From: Gemmatimonadota bacterium
GTDB lineage: Bacteria; Latescibacterota; UBA2968; UBA8231
Reading direction: 5' to 3'
Length of the DNA stretch: 64,000 bases
Assembly (NCBI GenBank): GCA_009841115.1
Contig: VXML01000018.1
Coordinates: 93,323 to 157,322 of the forward strand
The translations under genes were made by a program, and so were the position numbers. The notes beneath the pieces are model-generated. The model made no database searches. It saw only the letters and a list, made by a program, of their open reading frames with translations, and was not told where the DNA came from. Below, piece by piece: positions 29,986 to 39,512 of the stretch (position 1 is its first letter; each line of letters begins with the position of its first letter).

Positions 29986-30990
29986 TTACTCCTCTAGTTC
30001 CTCGGCCCGCGCATACGCCGCCTCGCTCTTCTCAATCAATTCCTTATGGGCGTAAACCGTCCCCAAGTGCATCCACACCAACGCATTGTCTGGCATTTGT
30101 TCGGCGAGCTGTTCCAAGATCGGCAACGCGCCATCCATGTCCTCTGTGGCCAAGTGGACCATGGCGAGATTGTAGAGCGCGTCTCCATCGCCGGGTTCGA
30201 GTTGCAGTACCTGCTCATAGGCCCGCTTAGCTGCGGTGTACTTTTCTTGCTGCCAGTAGAGGTTGCCCAAGTTGAAATGGGGCCTGAAATCATCGGGGTT
30301 TAGCTCAATGACCTTGCGATAATTGGCCTCCGCTCCCTCGTAGTTCTCGGCTTGGGCTTGGGCGATGGCGAGATTGGTCAGGCCATTGAGGTTTTCAGGA
30401 TTGATCTTGACCACCTGTGACAAGGCGCGGATAGCCTCATCTAGGTTGCCATTTTCCAAGTAGAGCGATCCTAGGCTGAAAAAGGTGCCCTCGTCTTCTG
30501 GATCCGCCGACGCGATCTTCTGGTAGGTGGCAATGGCCACCTCCGTGCTGTCGATCTGGTAATAGACGTACGCGAGGTTGCGCCAAGCATCAAGCGCGCT
30601 TTCGTCGATGATGGTAGCGTTGTGAAACGAGTGCCGCGCCATGACGTAATTGGGAGCCTCGCCTTGGGCGTGGACAACGCCGGCATTGTACTCCCGCGCC
30701 CAAAAATGGCGGCGCGTTTGTTCAACCTCACTTTGAAACTTGGGATTGCGCTCGGCGTGCGCTAGATGCTCGGCCATTTCGCCATAGCGGCCTTCTTTGC
30801 CTAGGAGCTTGCCCATGAGTAGGTGAGCCTCGCTATTTTCTGGCTCGGTCTGCAAGACCAAGGCGAGTTGTTTTTTGGCCTCTTGCGGCTGGTCCTGTTT
30901 GATATAGAGCTTGGCCGCGGTCATGGTCGAACTCTGACACCCCAATCCGACGACGATGACGAGCGCCGCCAGCCAGCCCACGCACTTCAT
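29986..30990 (-). CDS. TPR-repeat lipoprotein
   Basis: 334 aa. Hydrophobic N-terminus with a lipobox-like end (VVGLGC, Cys18), then about eight tetratricopeptide repeats covering the remainder (for example the repeat starting FFSLGSLYLENGNLDEAI), a scaffold for protein partners in the periplasm. I chose ATG at 30990 because AGGAGA lies 7 nt upstream; the open frame to 31023 runs into the upstream terminator. It follows the PorV-like gene but is separated from it by that hairpin, so expression may be reduced or independently driven. Confidence 0.82.
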   Translation of the reverse strand: MKCVGWLAALVIVVGLGCQSSTMTAAKLYIKQDQPQEAKKQLALVLQTEPENSEAHLLMGKLLGKEGRYGEMAEHLAHAERNPKFQSEVEQTRRHFWAREYNAGVVHAQGEAPNYVMARHSFHNATIIDESALDAWRNLAYVYYQIDSTEVAIATYQKIASADPEDEGTFFSLGSLYLENGNLDEAIRALSQVVKINPENLNGLTNLAIAQAQAENYEGAEANYRKVIELNPDDFRPHFNLGNLYWQQEKYTAAKRAYEQVLQLEPGDGDALYNLAMVHLATEDMDGALPILEQLAEQMPDNALVWMHLGTVYAHKELIEKSEAAYARAEELEE

Positions 30991-31002
30991 TGGCAATCTC
31001 CT

Positions 31003-31039
31003 ATAAAAAATTGCGCGGCGCACAAAACGTGCGCCGCGC
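31003..31039 (-). terminator. Rho-independent terminator after the PorV-like gene
   Basis: Perfect 11-bp inverted repeat GCGCGGCGCAC-N5-GTGCGCCGCGC at 31013-31039. On the minus strand it is followed by AATTTTTT. It begins just after the PorV-like stop, and its T-run touches the ribosome site of the TPR gene, so it could act as a partial (attenuating) terminator within the operon. Confidence 0.88.
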
Positions 31040-31050
31040 CACGGTCGAAT

Positions 31051-32073
31051 TTAGAACCCGAACTGAAAAGTAAAGGTATTGAGCGCGTCGAAATACTCGA
31101 CCGTAGTGTAGGCGTAATCAACGCGCAAATCTTTAATCGTCCCAGCATCCAGATTCAGACCAAAGCCGAAGCTGGTGCCGTAGATGTAGTCGTCATCCGA
31201 GTTGGGCGCGTAGTCGAAGCCACCGCGCAGAGCAAAGAAATCGCTCAACACATATTCAGCACCCAACCGGTACTGATCGTAGGCAAAATTGTTGTGCCGG
31301 AAGACCGAGGACAGGTTGAGCGCGTCCATATAGCGATAGCTCAGACCGAATTCAAACGTTGAGGGCAGGTCAGCGGAACTGGCCTCCACATTGTAATCGG
31401 ACGGTCCGCGGCGCAGCCCGTCAATCTGGCCGCGACGCAACAAGCCGGAACCGCCAAACTGCATCCGCGTGCCGATGTGTTTGAGCGCCACCCCCAAGTC
31501 CAAGCCGGCAATCCCGCCTAGATTGGCGTATTGCAGACCGGCGCTAAACGAGGCCGCAGTGGCCTCGACGCGCTGGATGCGGTTGACGACATAATGGCTG
31601 GTAAACCCGACGGCGATGCGATCAGTCAGTTCCTTCGCAAAGGTCAGGCCCACCGTGAAGAAGGTCGGCGAAAAGGTCGCGCCGGTGCCGTCTGGATTGG
31701 CCTCGGTCGTCACCGGAATTTGGCCAAAATCCAGCGCCTTGATGTTGAAGGCCAGCGAGCCGAGGCTCTTGAAGTTGGCACCGGTAGCCAGATAGTTGAT
31801 GCGAGTATCCGCCAGATAGGACATCGTCGAGAACATGATGCCCGCGTTGGATTCGGCCTTGGACAGACCCGCCGGGTTCCAGTGCAGAGCCTCTAAACCG
31901 GAACTGGTGGCGATTGAGGCCCCGCCCAAGGCCATGTCGCGCGCGCCAACCGGAATCAGCAGTTCCGGGGCCGCGGCCGTACCAGCGCGATCGTAGCCGT
32001 CGGCAAAGGCCGTAGCCGAGGCGAAAACCAGCGCCAGCAGGATCGTCGAGATGCGAAAGCTGTGTCGAAGCAT
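31051..32073 (-). CDS. PorV/PorQ-family outer-membrane protein
   Basis: 340 aa. Signal peptide (LRHSFRISTILLALVFASA, then TAFA), then the family start LLIPVGARDMALGGASIAT with HWNPAGLS, and alternating beta strands to an aromatic terminus (FTFQFGF). PorV proteins in type 9 secretion shuttle or anchor substrates at the cell surface. ATG at 32073 has AGGAGG 8 nt upstream; a 39-nt upstream extension is not needed. It sits 39 bp after the large secreted protein gene, a typical partner arrangement. No T9SS core gene is in the window, so the role is inferred. Confidence 0.83.
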   Translation of the reverse strand: MLRHSFRISTILLALVFASATAFADGYDRAGTAAAPELLIPVGARDMALGGASIATSSGLEALHWNPAGLSKAESNAGIMFSTMSYLADTRINYLATGANFKSLGSLAFNIKALDFGQIPVTTEANPDGTGATFSPTFFTVGLTFAKELTDRIAVGFTSHYVVNRIQRVEATAASFSAGLQYANLGGIAGLDLGVALKHIGTRMQFGGSGLLRRGQIDGLRRGPSDYNVEASSADLPSTFEFGLSYRYMDALNLSSVFRHNNFAYDQYRLGAEYVLSDFFALRGGFDYAPNSDDDYIYGTSFGFGLNLDAGTIKDLRVDYAYTTVEYFDALNTFTFQFGF

Positions 32074-32112
32074 GGAATGGCCTCCTATTTTTCTCTTTAA
32101 TATCCCGTGCAC

Positions 32113-35100
32113 CTAGAAGCTCTCCAGGAACTGTTGCTCTTGGATGATAGCCAGCTTGAGGATCCGACTTTCGCCGTGATCCGGCAGCTCGATATGGGCG
32201 ATATACATGCCGCTGGCCACCGGCAGTCCGTTGTGGTTTTGCAGATCCCAGGGCCAGAACTGCGATGGGTCGTCCTTCTCAATCGTGCGCACCAGCGTGC
32301 CGCTCATGTCGAAGATGCGGATATTCGCCTTGGACGGCAGGTGGCTGAAGGTCACGAAGTGGCTGTAACGGCTGGTCTCCGCTGCGTTGACGCCGAGATA
32401 GGGATTGGGAAAAACGTTGATCTTCTCGATGTCTTCGGCTAGATAGCCGTCGTTGCTTTCCGACCCCGGAACCGTAAATGAGAAGCGGTCGGCGGGAGTG
32501 TTGACGTGGTTGGCGATCAGCAAGAAGGAATCGCCGTCTGACGGGAAGTCATCCTCGTTGCGGCGCTCGGAAAAGATGATCCACATAATGGGCAGGAGTT
32601 CTTCTCCTTCTGTCCCATCGTAGATCAGACCGTTGTTCCGCAAGATGTCGCTGTTCTCTCCTTGGTTGGGGTCTGTGTAATCCAAGTCAAAGATGAACAG
32701 CCACTCGCGCGGACCAGAGCCAGCGACATTGCTCGCCACAGTGTACCAAGGCGGGCCATATACGCCGTTGACCAAGCCACCGGGCTGGTTGTTTTCGAGG
32801 AAGGCCACTTCCAAGCGGCGCGGCGGATCGCGCTCAATGTCCCAAGCCGAAAGCGCGATCGGATTGCGCTCCTGATAGACATAGACGCCCGGGCCTTCGG
32901 TATTGATAATGTACTTGCCGAAGTCCCAAGGATTCTGAGTCGTCGTCAGGTCTCCGGATGCTGGCGGCTCCCCCCCAGCACCACGCAGGTAGCGATAGGC
33001 CCACGACACGTTCTCGTTGTTGGGGTCCACCGGCTTGTACTGGTCTTCGCCGTCCTCTTCGATGACGTCGGTAAAGCGCAACTCCACCGTGCGCAGCCGG
33101 TCCGGCGTCACTGTCGTCGGCGCGAACCACTGATGATTGGGATCGCCAGTCATCGCGCCGTTGAAGCCTTCGGCATTCCAGGCATAGGAACCGCCGGCCC
33201 AAGTGAACCAGCGCGTGTCGCTGGCGTGATCGACGGCTTGGGCAAAGTCGGCGGCGTTGATCTGGCCATCGCCCGTCAAGTCGGCCGCCTCGGCCGAAGC
33301 CTTCCAAGCCTCAAATGGCATCGCCGGACCGGCCCAACTCTTCATGCCAGAGGGTGGACCAGCGACGGCAACCTCAATGCCGGCGGAACCGACGTAGAAG
33401 GCCGTGCCAGCTTGGTCGGTCTGGCTTTCCAACAGCGTCTGACCGCTGGTCTTGTCAACTAGATTCCAGACCGTGTTGCCGTCGGCGTCGGCAGCGTATT
33501 CGACCGCGTAGTCGTTCCCGGTGGTAATCGTCGGATTGACCACAGAGACCGAGACTGTTCCATCGCTGGCACCGGCGGTGTGCTGGGCGCTAATCACGTC
33601 CCCAGGCTCGCTCAGATAGCGAGTGCCCGGCTTTGGCTCCTGCGGCACGCCGCTCAAGTCCTGCGACGTGCTCTCCAGCGTGGTGGTAGCGGCTCCTTCA
33701 GCGGTGGCGCGGTTGTAAGCCGTCACCGCAAAGTAGTACCGCTGGCCGTTGATTAGCGGACCGCTGCGGACGTGGTCTTGAGTAATCTTGATATTGCGCT
33801 TGACCCCGAAGTCGGTGCCGATCTGCAAGGGCACATCGAGCACCACGCCGGACTCTTCGTCGAGAGCAATACCGAGAATCGTGGTAACGCCGTTTTCGAT
33901 GTCGAAGGTCGCCACCTTGACGCCCTGAGAAAGCGTGGCTTCGGCCGAGGGCAACTGGTAGAGATTGTAGCCTTCAAAATCGAAGCCGGGTGAACCTTCG
34001 CCTTCGGTGGCCTGAATCGACTCGTCGTCCCAGCCCCAATCCAAAATGATCGTCTCGTCGAGCTCGACTACGCGGACATTGGGCTGGACCGGCGGCTTGG
34101 GCACCTCGAAGAAGCTGTTGTAGGCGTCCTGGACGAACTGGTCGGTGAATTTCAGCTTGGAAACGCTGCGCAAGCGGTCGGTAGAAATGCCGCCTAACAG
34201 CGCGACCACCACTTCCTGAGTATCGCCCAATGCCATCTCAAAAGGCCCGGTGGCCAACACGATGCGCCGGTCGCCAGCCGGCAGCGGTACGCCGTCGTTC
34301 CACCCGGTGGCTCTGGTTGGGTCGCCGTCGAGTGTGAACTGGGTGTCGGCATTGGTCAGCGGATTGGTGTAGGGCACGGGGTTTGCAACATCGTCCTGCG
34401 GCTGGAAGCCACGCAGTAGATTGTACCACTGCTGAGTGCCCACGTATTCGCCCAGTTCTGGATCGGATATCGCGCTGCCGGCGGCAAAGTACACGAAGGC
34501 CGTCATTGGCAAGTTCTTGTAGCCGGGACGCAACCCCTCGTTGAAGATGGCCACCGAACTCTCGTCGAGCAGTTGATTGCCATCTTCGTCAACGGCGATG
34601 TTGCCCTCTGCATCTAGCTGGTAAACCGGTACGATCGGGCCTTGCAAAAAGTCGTACCCAACAGCCGGCGGGGCCAAGCCGAAGGGGACGTAGCCAGGAT
34701 CGTCGTCAATCGAGTTGTACACATAACCCAAGCTCAGGCCGACATCGGCACCGGCAAAGTCGTCGCCGTAATCGCCCAGATCTGGATCGGACCACTGGGC
34801 GAAATACATGTCCTCGATCACGGCATCGTCCGCGGCCTCTGCGGTGCCCTTGTAGATGACCTTGAACTTCTTGAAGATCACGTCGCCCAAGGCGTCGGTG
34901 CGCGCATAGCCCCAGAGCGTGACTTGGGTCTCCAAGCCGATGGGCAGAGAGCCGTAGAGATTGGTTGTGGCCCCCTGATCCAGATCGTTGATGGCAAACC
35001 AAATCACCTGGTCTGCGTTGGCCAACCCCGGCTCGTCAATCGCGGGGTCGTACTGCCCATCTCCGTCGTTGTCGTAAAAAGGCGCACCCAACTCGGCCGG

Positions 35101-35628
35101 CCACTCCATCCAATCGCGCTCGTACTGGGCGCGCACTGCCTCCTCGTGGGCGTCAGTGACCTGACTCAAACCGATATTGAGGACCTCGGAGGCGTCTAGC
35201 CGCAAATCCGCGGTCGCCCAATCGCGGCGAATCCGGTAGAGTCGGGCCGTATCGCGGTCCTGGGCTATGCCCTTGGATTCAATGATGCCAGGAACCGTGC
35301 CGATCTCGTACGTCTGGCCGCCGACGCGCAGGTCTTGGTCATTGCCGTCCTTGACCCGTCCTCCCCAGATGATGCCGTCTTGGAAGATGACTTGGGAGGT
35401 TGAGCGCGGGTAGGTCACGCCCGAATTGCCGGTGAGCGGATCGCGGGCCGACCAGCCATCGCTTTGGATCCACATGGCCATATTGTTGATGTTGAGCTGG
35501 GTCCGTTCGGTGGAGACCTCGACATCGTCTTGGGCCAATTTGGCGGCCGGTGCACCTCGCTCTTCGCGTGCTTGGACATTGCCAACTAGGAAGAGCGCCG
35601 CTAAAAATAAGACAACAAGCTTTTTCAT
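32113..35628 (-). CDS. Large secreted protein with FPNP/FlgD-like C-terminal sorting-type domain
   Basis: 1171 aa. Signal peptide 1-20. A long beta-rich body includes calcium-site-like repeats: DNDGDGQYDPAIDE (near 190) and a dockerin-like DLTGDGQINAADF (about 782-793). Near residue 560 lie fibronectin-like segments. From about 1067, INVFPNPY starts a C-terminal domain (FDMSGTLVRTI, then GLPVASGMYIAHIE) of the type used by T9SS or FlgD-like exported proteins. The body resembles no enzyme I know. Between the TonB receptor (18 bp upstream) and PorV-like gene, it is likely displayed at the cell surface. Confidence 0.8.
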   Translation of the reverse strand: MKKLVVLFLAALFLVGNVQAREERGAPAAKLAQDDVEVSTERTQLNINNMAMWIQSDGWSARDPLTGNSGVTYPRSTSQVIFQDGIIWGGRVKDGNDQDLRVGGQTYEIGTVPGIIESKGIAQDRDTARLYRIRRDWATADLRLDASEVLNIGLSQVTDAHEEAVRAQYERDWMEWPAELGAPFYDNDGDGQYDPAIDEPGLANADQVIWFAINDLDQGATTNLYGSLPIGLETQVTLWGYARTDALGDVIFKKFKVIYKGTAEAADDAVIEDMYFAQWSDPDLGDYGDDFAGADVGLSLGYVYNSIDDDPGYVPFGLAPPAVGYDFLQGPIVPVYQLDAEGNIAVDEDGNQLLDESSVAIFNEGLRPGYKNLPMTAFVYFAAGSAISDPELGEYVGTQQWYNLLRGFQPQDDVANPVPYTNPLTNADTQFTLDGDPTRATGWNDGVPLPAGDRRIVLATGPFEMALGDTQEVVVALLGGISTDRLRSVSKLKFTDQFVQDAYNSFFEVPKPPVQPNVRVVELDETIILDWGWDDESIQATEGEGSPGFDFEGYNLYQLPSAEATLSQGVKVATFDIENGVTTILGIALDEESGVVLDVPLQIGTDFGVKRNIKITQDHVRSGPLINGQRYYFAVTAYNRATAEGAATTTLESTSQDLSGVPQEPKPGTRYLSEPGDVISAQHTAGASDGTVSVSVVNPTITTGNDYAVEYAADADGNTVWNLVDKTSGQTLLESQTDQAGTAFYVGSAGIEVAVAGPPSGMKSWAGPAMPFEAWKASAEAADLTGDGQINAADFAQAVDHASDTRWFTWAGGSYAWNAEGFNGAMTGDPNHQWFAPTTVTPDRLRTVELRFTDVIEEDGEDQYKPVDPNNENVSWAYRYLRGAGGEPPASGDLTTTQNPWDFGKYIINTEGPGVYVYQERNPIALSAWDIERDPPRRLEVAFLENNQPGGLVNGVYGPPWYTVASNVAGSGPREWLFIFDLDYTDPNQGENSDILRNNGLIYDGTEGEELLPIMWIIFSERRNEDDFPSDGDSFLLIANHVNTPADRFSFTVPGSESNDGYLAEDIEKINVFPNPYLGVNAAETSRYSHFVTFSHLPSKANIRIFDMSGTLVRTIEKDDPSQFWPWDLQNHNGLPVASGMYIAHIELPDHGESRILKLAIIQEQQFLESF

Positions 35629-35646
35629 AATGCGTTCCTCTCTTTC

Positions 35647-38600
35647 CTAGAAATCGAGCTGCAGACCGAAGCGAATCTGGCGCGGCGCGTCGTAAATATC
35701 GCCGCCCTCGTTGGACCAGTAGGCTTGGCGGTTGACCAAGTTGATCGCCTCGTAGAGTTGCACGTACTGTTGCCCACCGCTGGCCTCGACGATCTGTTGG
35801 CTCAGTTCCGGATTGGTCAAGAAACCGTCGTCCTTGTCGGAGCCGGTGCGGTTGTACACGTTGAGCACGTTCTTGCGGTTGAAGAGGTTGAGAATACGGC
35901 TATAGACCTTGGCATTGAGACCAAATAGCGAGAAGCCCTTGTCGATGCGCAGGTTGGTCTCGAAGGTCCACGGCGTTGTCGAGCGGTTGATCGACTCGAG
36001 CGGCTTGCGCGAGCGCGGGTCGAAGCTGTCGAGTACGCCGGCGTTTTCTGGACCGCGCTGACCGATCGAACCGGTGACCAAGGTAAAGTTGTGCCCGCTC
36101 GTGAAGCTCATCAGCAGGTTGGCTCCCAGACCTCGCAGAATTGGGTTGGGCTCGTTGTCGGGGTAGCGGTAGTCTAGGAAGATCGAGCCTCGGTGCGTCT
36201 CGTTAAAGTCGAGCGGCGAGATGATCGTCGGCAGGTTGGTTTCGTTCTCAACCCCGGAAATGGCCGAGCCAGTATATGAACCCGTGCCGCGTGCATCGGA
36301 CAGGGTGTAGTTCAGTTCGGTGCGTAGATTATTGACGCGCCTGAGCTTGAATTGGAACTCGATGCCCTTGGTCGTGGCGAAGTCGCCGTTCTGCAGATAG
36401 ACGTACGCGCCGGCTTCTTCCGCGCCGGCCGAGAGCTGCTGCTTGCGCAACTGTATCTGCCCTTTGATATCTCGGTAGAAGCCCGTGACGTCAAAGGAAG
36501 CAAACTCGGAGAACTGACGCTCGAAGCCGATTTCGTACTGGGTAGTCCGCATCGGCTCGATGTCGTAGGCGGTCGGATAGCGGATGTAGTTTTGGCCGCC
36601 CAACTCTAGGGCAAGGCGCGCCCCGCCGGCAAACATGGCGCGCATCGCTGGCATTTGCGAAAAACGCCCGTATTGCACGTGAAAAACCGTCAGATCCGAC
36701 ACCGGAAACGACATCCCCAGACGCGGACTAATATCAGTGTACGTGGGGGTCTTTTCCATCGACTCGAGCTTAATGGTGTAGTTTTCCGAGTCGCGCTTCG
36801 GTGCGGCCGGATCCTTGAAGCGCCAGCTATCCGCATCGAAGTAGTCGATGCGCAGACCGGCGTTGATGATCAAGTCATTATACTCGACCTTGTCTTGGAT
36901 AAAGGCGGCGGCTACCGTCGGATGGCGCGGGGCCTCTAGCCCCTCGCCATCGGCCTCGCGGCCGAACTCGTCGAAGCCGAAGAAATCGCTGGCACTGGTC
37001 GAGCGCAGCAACCTAATAAGATCCCGCTTGCTACCCTTGCCATCGTCAAGACTCTCGGCTTTCTCGATCAGCTCGTCGAGGATCTGGTCTTCGCTGATTT
37101 CATCGTTGTAATAGCGGTCGTACACTGCGTCTAGCTCGGGATAGGTGTTGGCTATCCCCGAGCGGATCGAACGCAACGAGATCCCATAGCGCCGCGAGGT
37201 CCAACTCTGATAGTCGAAACCGGCCTTGAGCTGATGCAGGTCGGTCTGCTTGGTCCAGCTACCGGCCAGCCCCCAATAGCCATCCGACGTGGTGCTGTAG
37301 GAGGTCGTACGCGAACCCGGGCGGCTGAAGGGAAAGCCAGCTAGATCGTAGGGCCTAGGCCCCGAACCTTGCTGGGTATAGGGCGTGTACTCACCCGTGC
37401 CCTCAAGAGCGCGCTGTACGGCCACGCTGTCGTTGTACACCCACCACCGATCCTTGAAAAGCGGGTCGTAGGACTCGGCACTCCGCTTGTAGAGGCTCAC
37501 GTTGAGTTCGTAGAACATGCTCTTGTCGAGTAGGTGGGTGAGCTTGGCGTTGACTAGGTTGGAGGACGATTCCGACTCGACCAAACGCCGGGTGTTAAAA
37601 GCATTGCGGATGGGCGTATAGTTGCTTTCAGCACTCCCGTCCGAGTACAGATTCGTGAGGCGGAGTTGGACAGGGTAGTAGTCGAGCAGCAAGGTCCCGT
37701 TGAAAATGACCGCTTCGCTACTCGTGTGCGGAATATTGCCGGGCTTGATTTCGAGCTGCTCGATCTGGTCGGGAACGAGATTGCCCTCTTCGTCCTCGCC
37801 CCAGTGCCGGCGACCACCGCGGAGACCAGTGTCTTCGAGATCCTCGAAGGTAAATCCCGACCAGTAGGTCGGCCAAGAACCGATGCCGCGGCGCTGGCCA
37901 GCCAAGAAGGCGCGAATCTTCTGGCTTCCCGCAACCGGACCACCGGCGGTAATCACCTGATTGAAGTAGCCGTAGGAATACGTGCCGAAGCGCTGCTCGT
38001 AGTCGTCGGTAAAATTGTCCGACTCGGAGAGGATCTCGAAGTCCCAGTCGCTGCCGCCGGTGCGCAGCTCTTGCAGAATAATGCCGGCATTGGCACCGCC
38101 GTACTCGGCGTTGAAGCCACCGGCCTGGAGTTGGATTTCCTCTAGCGCCTCGTCGATCAAGCCCACTGCGCTGGCACCCGTGACCACATTGCGGACGCTG
38201 GCCCCCTCGACGTAGTAGCCGATCTCGTCGCCACGCGAGCCGCGGATGTGCAATGTCCCCTCGTCTTCGACCACGCCGGTCTGCAGAGCTATGACTGAGC
38301 TGACGCCTCGAAGCGGCAGAATCTCGAGGTCCTCGGCATCGACGATGCGCACTGCATTGGTGGCGGTTTTGTCGATGATCGGCCGCTCGGCCCGGATTAC
38401 CACTTCCTCGACCTGAATATCCGAAGAAGTCAATTCAACGGCGATATTAGTAGTCAGATCGGCGGAGACCCGCACGTCCTCGACGGTATAATCCGCGTAG
38501 CCGATATACGTGGCCTTGAGGGTGTAGGTACCCGCCGGTACGTTGAGAATAAAAAAGCGGCCCTTTTCGTCCGCTGTAGCTCCTAGCTTGGTATCCACCA

Positions 38601-38757
38601 CCACGATATTGGCATGGGGTAGCCCATCCCCGGTGGCGGCATCCTTGACGACACCGGCGATCTTGCCGCCCGTGCTGGCCTCGGCCGGAGCCAAGCTCAG
38701 CGCGAGCAGGACGCCCAGTGCGGTCAAGACGCGAAAAACGCTCGCAAATTTAGTCAT
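35647..38757 (-). CDS. TonB-dependent receptor with carboxypeptidase-regulatory-like N-terminal domain
   Basis: 1036 aa outer-membrane transporter. Signal peptide about 1-27; CarboxypepD-regulatory-like beta-sandwich about 31-115 (GKIAGVVKDAATGDGLPHAN, then GYADYTVEDV); plug about 125-250 (RGSRGDEIGYYVEGASV); then a roughly 22-strand barrel ending IRFGLQLDF with a terminal Phe. Strong AAAGGAGGG ribosome site before the ATG. First gene of the module with the FPNP protein, PorV-like and TPR genes. The ligand is not recognisable; the layout is SusC-like in spirit, but no SusD gene is adjacent. Confidence 0.92.
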   Translation of the reverse strand: MTKFASVFRVLTALGVLLALSLAPAEASTGGKIAGVVKDAATGDGLPHANIVVVDTKLGATADEKGRFFILNVPAGTYTLKATYIGYADYTVEDVRVSADLTTNIAVELTSSDIQVEEVVIRAERPIIDKTATNAVRIVDAEDLEILPLRGVSSVIALQTGVVEDEGTLHIRGSRGDEIGYYVEGASVRNVVTGASAVGLIDEALEEIQLQAGGFNAEYGGANAGIILQELRTGGSDWDFEILSESDNFTDDYEQRFGTYSYGYFNQVITAGGPVAGSQKIRAFLAGQRRGIGSWPTYWSGFTFEDLEDTGLRGGRRHWGEDEEGNLVPDQIEQLEIKPGNIPHTSSEAVIFNGTLLLDYYPVQLRLTNLYSDGSAESNYTPIRNAFNTRRLVESESSSNLVNAKLTHLLDKSMFYELNVSLYKRSAESYDPLFKDRWWVYNDSVAVQRALEGTGEYTPYTQQGSGPRPYDLAGFPFSRPGSRTTSYSTTSDGYWGLAGSWTKQTDLHQLKAGFDYQSWTSRRYGISLRSIRSGIANTYPELDAVYDRYYNDEISEDQILDELIEKAESLDDGKGSKRDLIRLLRSTSASDFFGFDEFGREADGEGLEAPRHPTVAAAFIQDKVEYNDLIINAGLRIDYFDADSWRFKDPAAPKRDSENYTIKLESMEKTPTYTDISPRLGMSFPVSDLTVFHVQYGRFSQMPAMRAMFAGGARLALELGGQNYIRYPTAYDIEPMRTTQYEIGFERQFSEFASFDVTGFYRDIKGQIQLRKQQLSAGAEEAGAYVYLQNGDFATTKGIEFQFKLRRVNNLRTELNYTLSDARGTGSYTGSAISGVENETNLPTIISPLDFNETHRGSIFLDYRYPDNEPNPILRGLGANLLMSFTSGHNFTLVTGSIGQRGPENAGVLDSFDPRSRKPLESINRSTTPWTFETNLRIDKGFSLFGLNAKVYSRILNLFNRKNVLNVYNRTGSDKDDGFLTNPELSQQIVEASGGQQYVQLYEAINLVNRQAYWSNEGGDIYDAPRQIRFGLQLDF

Positions 38758-38790
38758 ATGTCCCTCCTTTGTAGGGTACTCAATATCCCT

Positions 38791-39504
38791 TCACATCAGA
38801 TGCAACCAGTCGTCTAAGAGAAAGGTTACACGCCCGATCAACAGCGAGACCCTCGCCATAATAGTGTAACCAAAAGAAGCCCCAAACGAGATCATCAAAA
38901 ACCATATCCCCACTTTGGAGATGTGGCCCGCCGTGCCGGTGTGCTCGACGGAAAAAAAGAAATAAACCAACACCCCGATGACCCCCACGAGGACTACTAG
39001 CAAATTGAGCCCCTCCAAGCTCCAGGTTAGTGGTTGTAATGTAGGTTCTATTTGGGCCAAAATAAAGGAAGAAATGTAGCGGGGAATCGTCCAGCCAGCC
39101 GCAAGCCCTACAAAGAATGCAAAAGCATAGCGGCTGAGCCAACCGAAGCGCAACGAAAAGCGCGTCAACATCAACAGCCCGAGCACCGTCGGAGCCAAAA
39201 GCCACCAATTAGGCGTCTCCCCTTCGCCCGGGTCGGTCCATTCGGCGATGAGCTCGCCGTAGATCGTCGGATACCAAGTCTGGCCGAACACATAAGCCGC
39301 CGCCACGCCGACGAAGACGTGCTCGGCAAACTTGAAAAGCGGATTGTCCTTGTAGAGGAAGCTATAGAGCGCCAGAGTCATGCCTGCCGCGACAATGATG
39401 CCGAAGCCCGTCCAGTCCGCCGCCAAGGTCCCGTTGGCCACCAAGCCTATATTGACAGCGGCAAACAGCAGGATTAAGCCTAAAAAGACATACGTGTCGC
39501 GCAT
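38791..39504 (-). CDS. Multi-pass membrane protein of unknown family
   Basis: 237 aa with about six to seven hydrophobic helices (approximately 4-24, 31-50, 62-76, 102-118, 122-140, 165-187, 197-216). A short soluble loop, EWTDPGEGETPNW, lies near residue 90. No motif is recognised. It is the last gene of the GlmL-type cluster, 8 bp after the 276-aa gene and 33 bp before the TonB receptor. Its role is inferred only from context: part of a membrane complex with its neighbours. Confidence 0.6.
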   Translation of the reverse strand: MRDTYVFLGLILLFAAVNIGLVANGTLAADWTGFGIIVAAGMTLALYSFLYKDNPLFKFAEHVFVGVAAAYVFGQTWYPTIYGELIAEWTDPGEGETPNWWLLAPTVLGLLMLTRFSLRFGWLSRYAFAFFVGLAAGWTIPRYISSFILAQIEPTLQPLTWSLEGLNLLVVLVGVIGVLVYFFFSVEHTGTAGHISKVGIWFLMISFGASFGYTIMARVSLLIGRVTFLLDDWLHLM

Positions 39505-39512
39505 GGCGGCGA

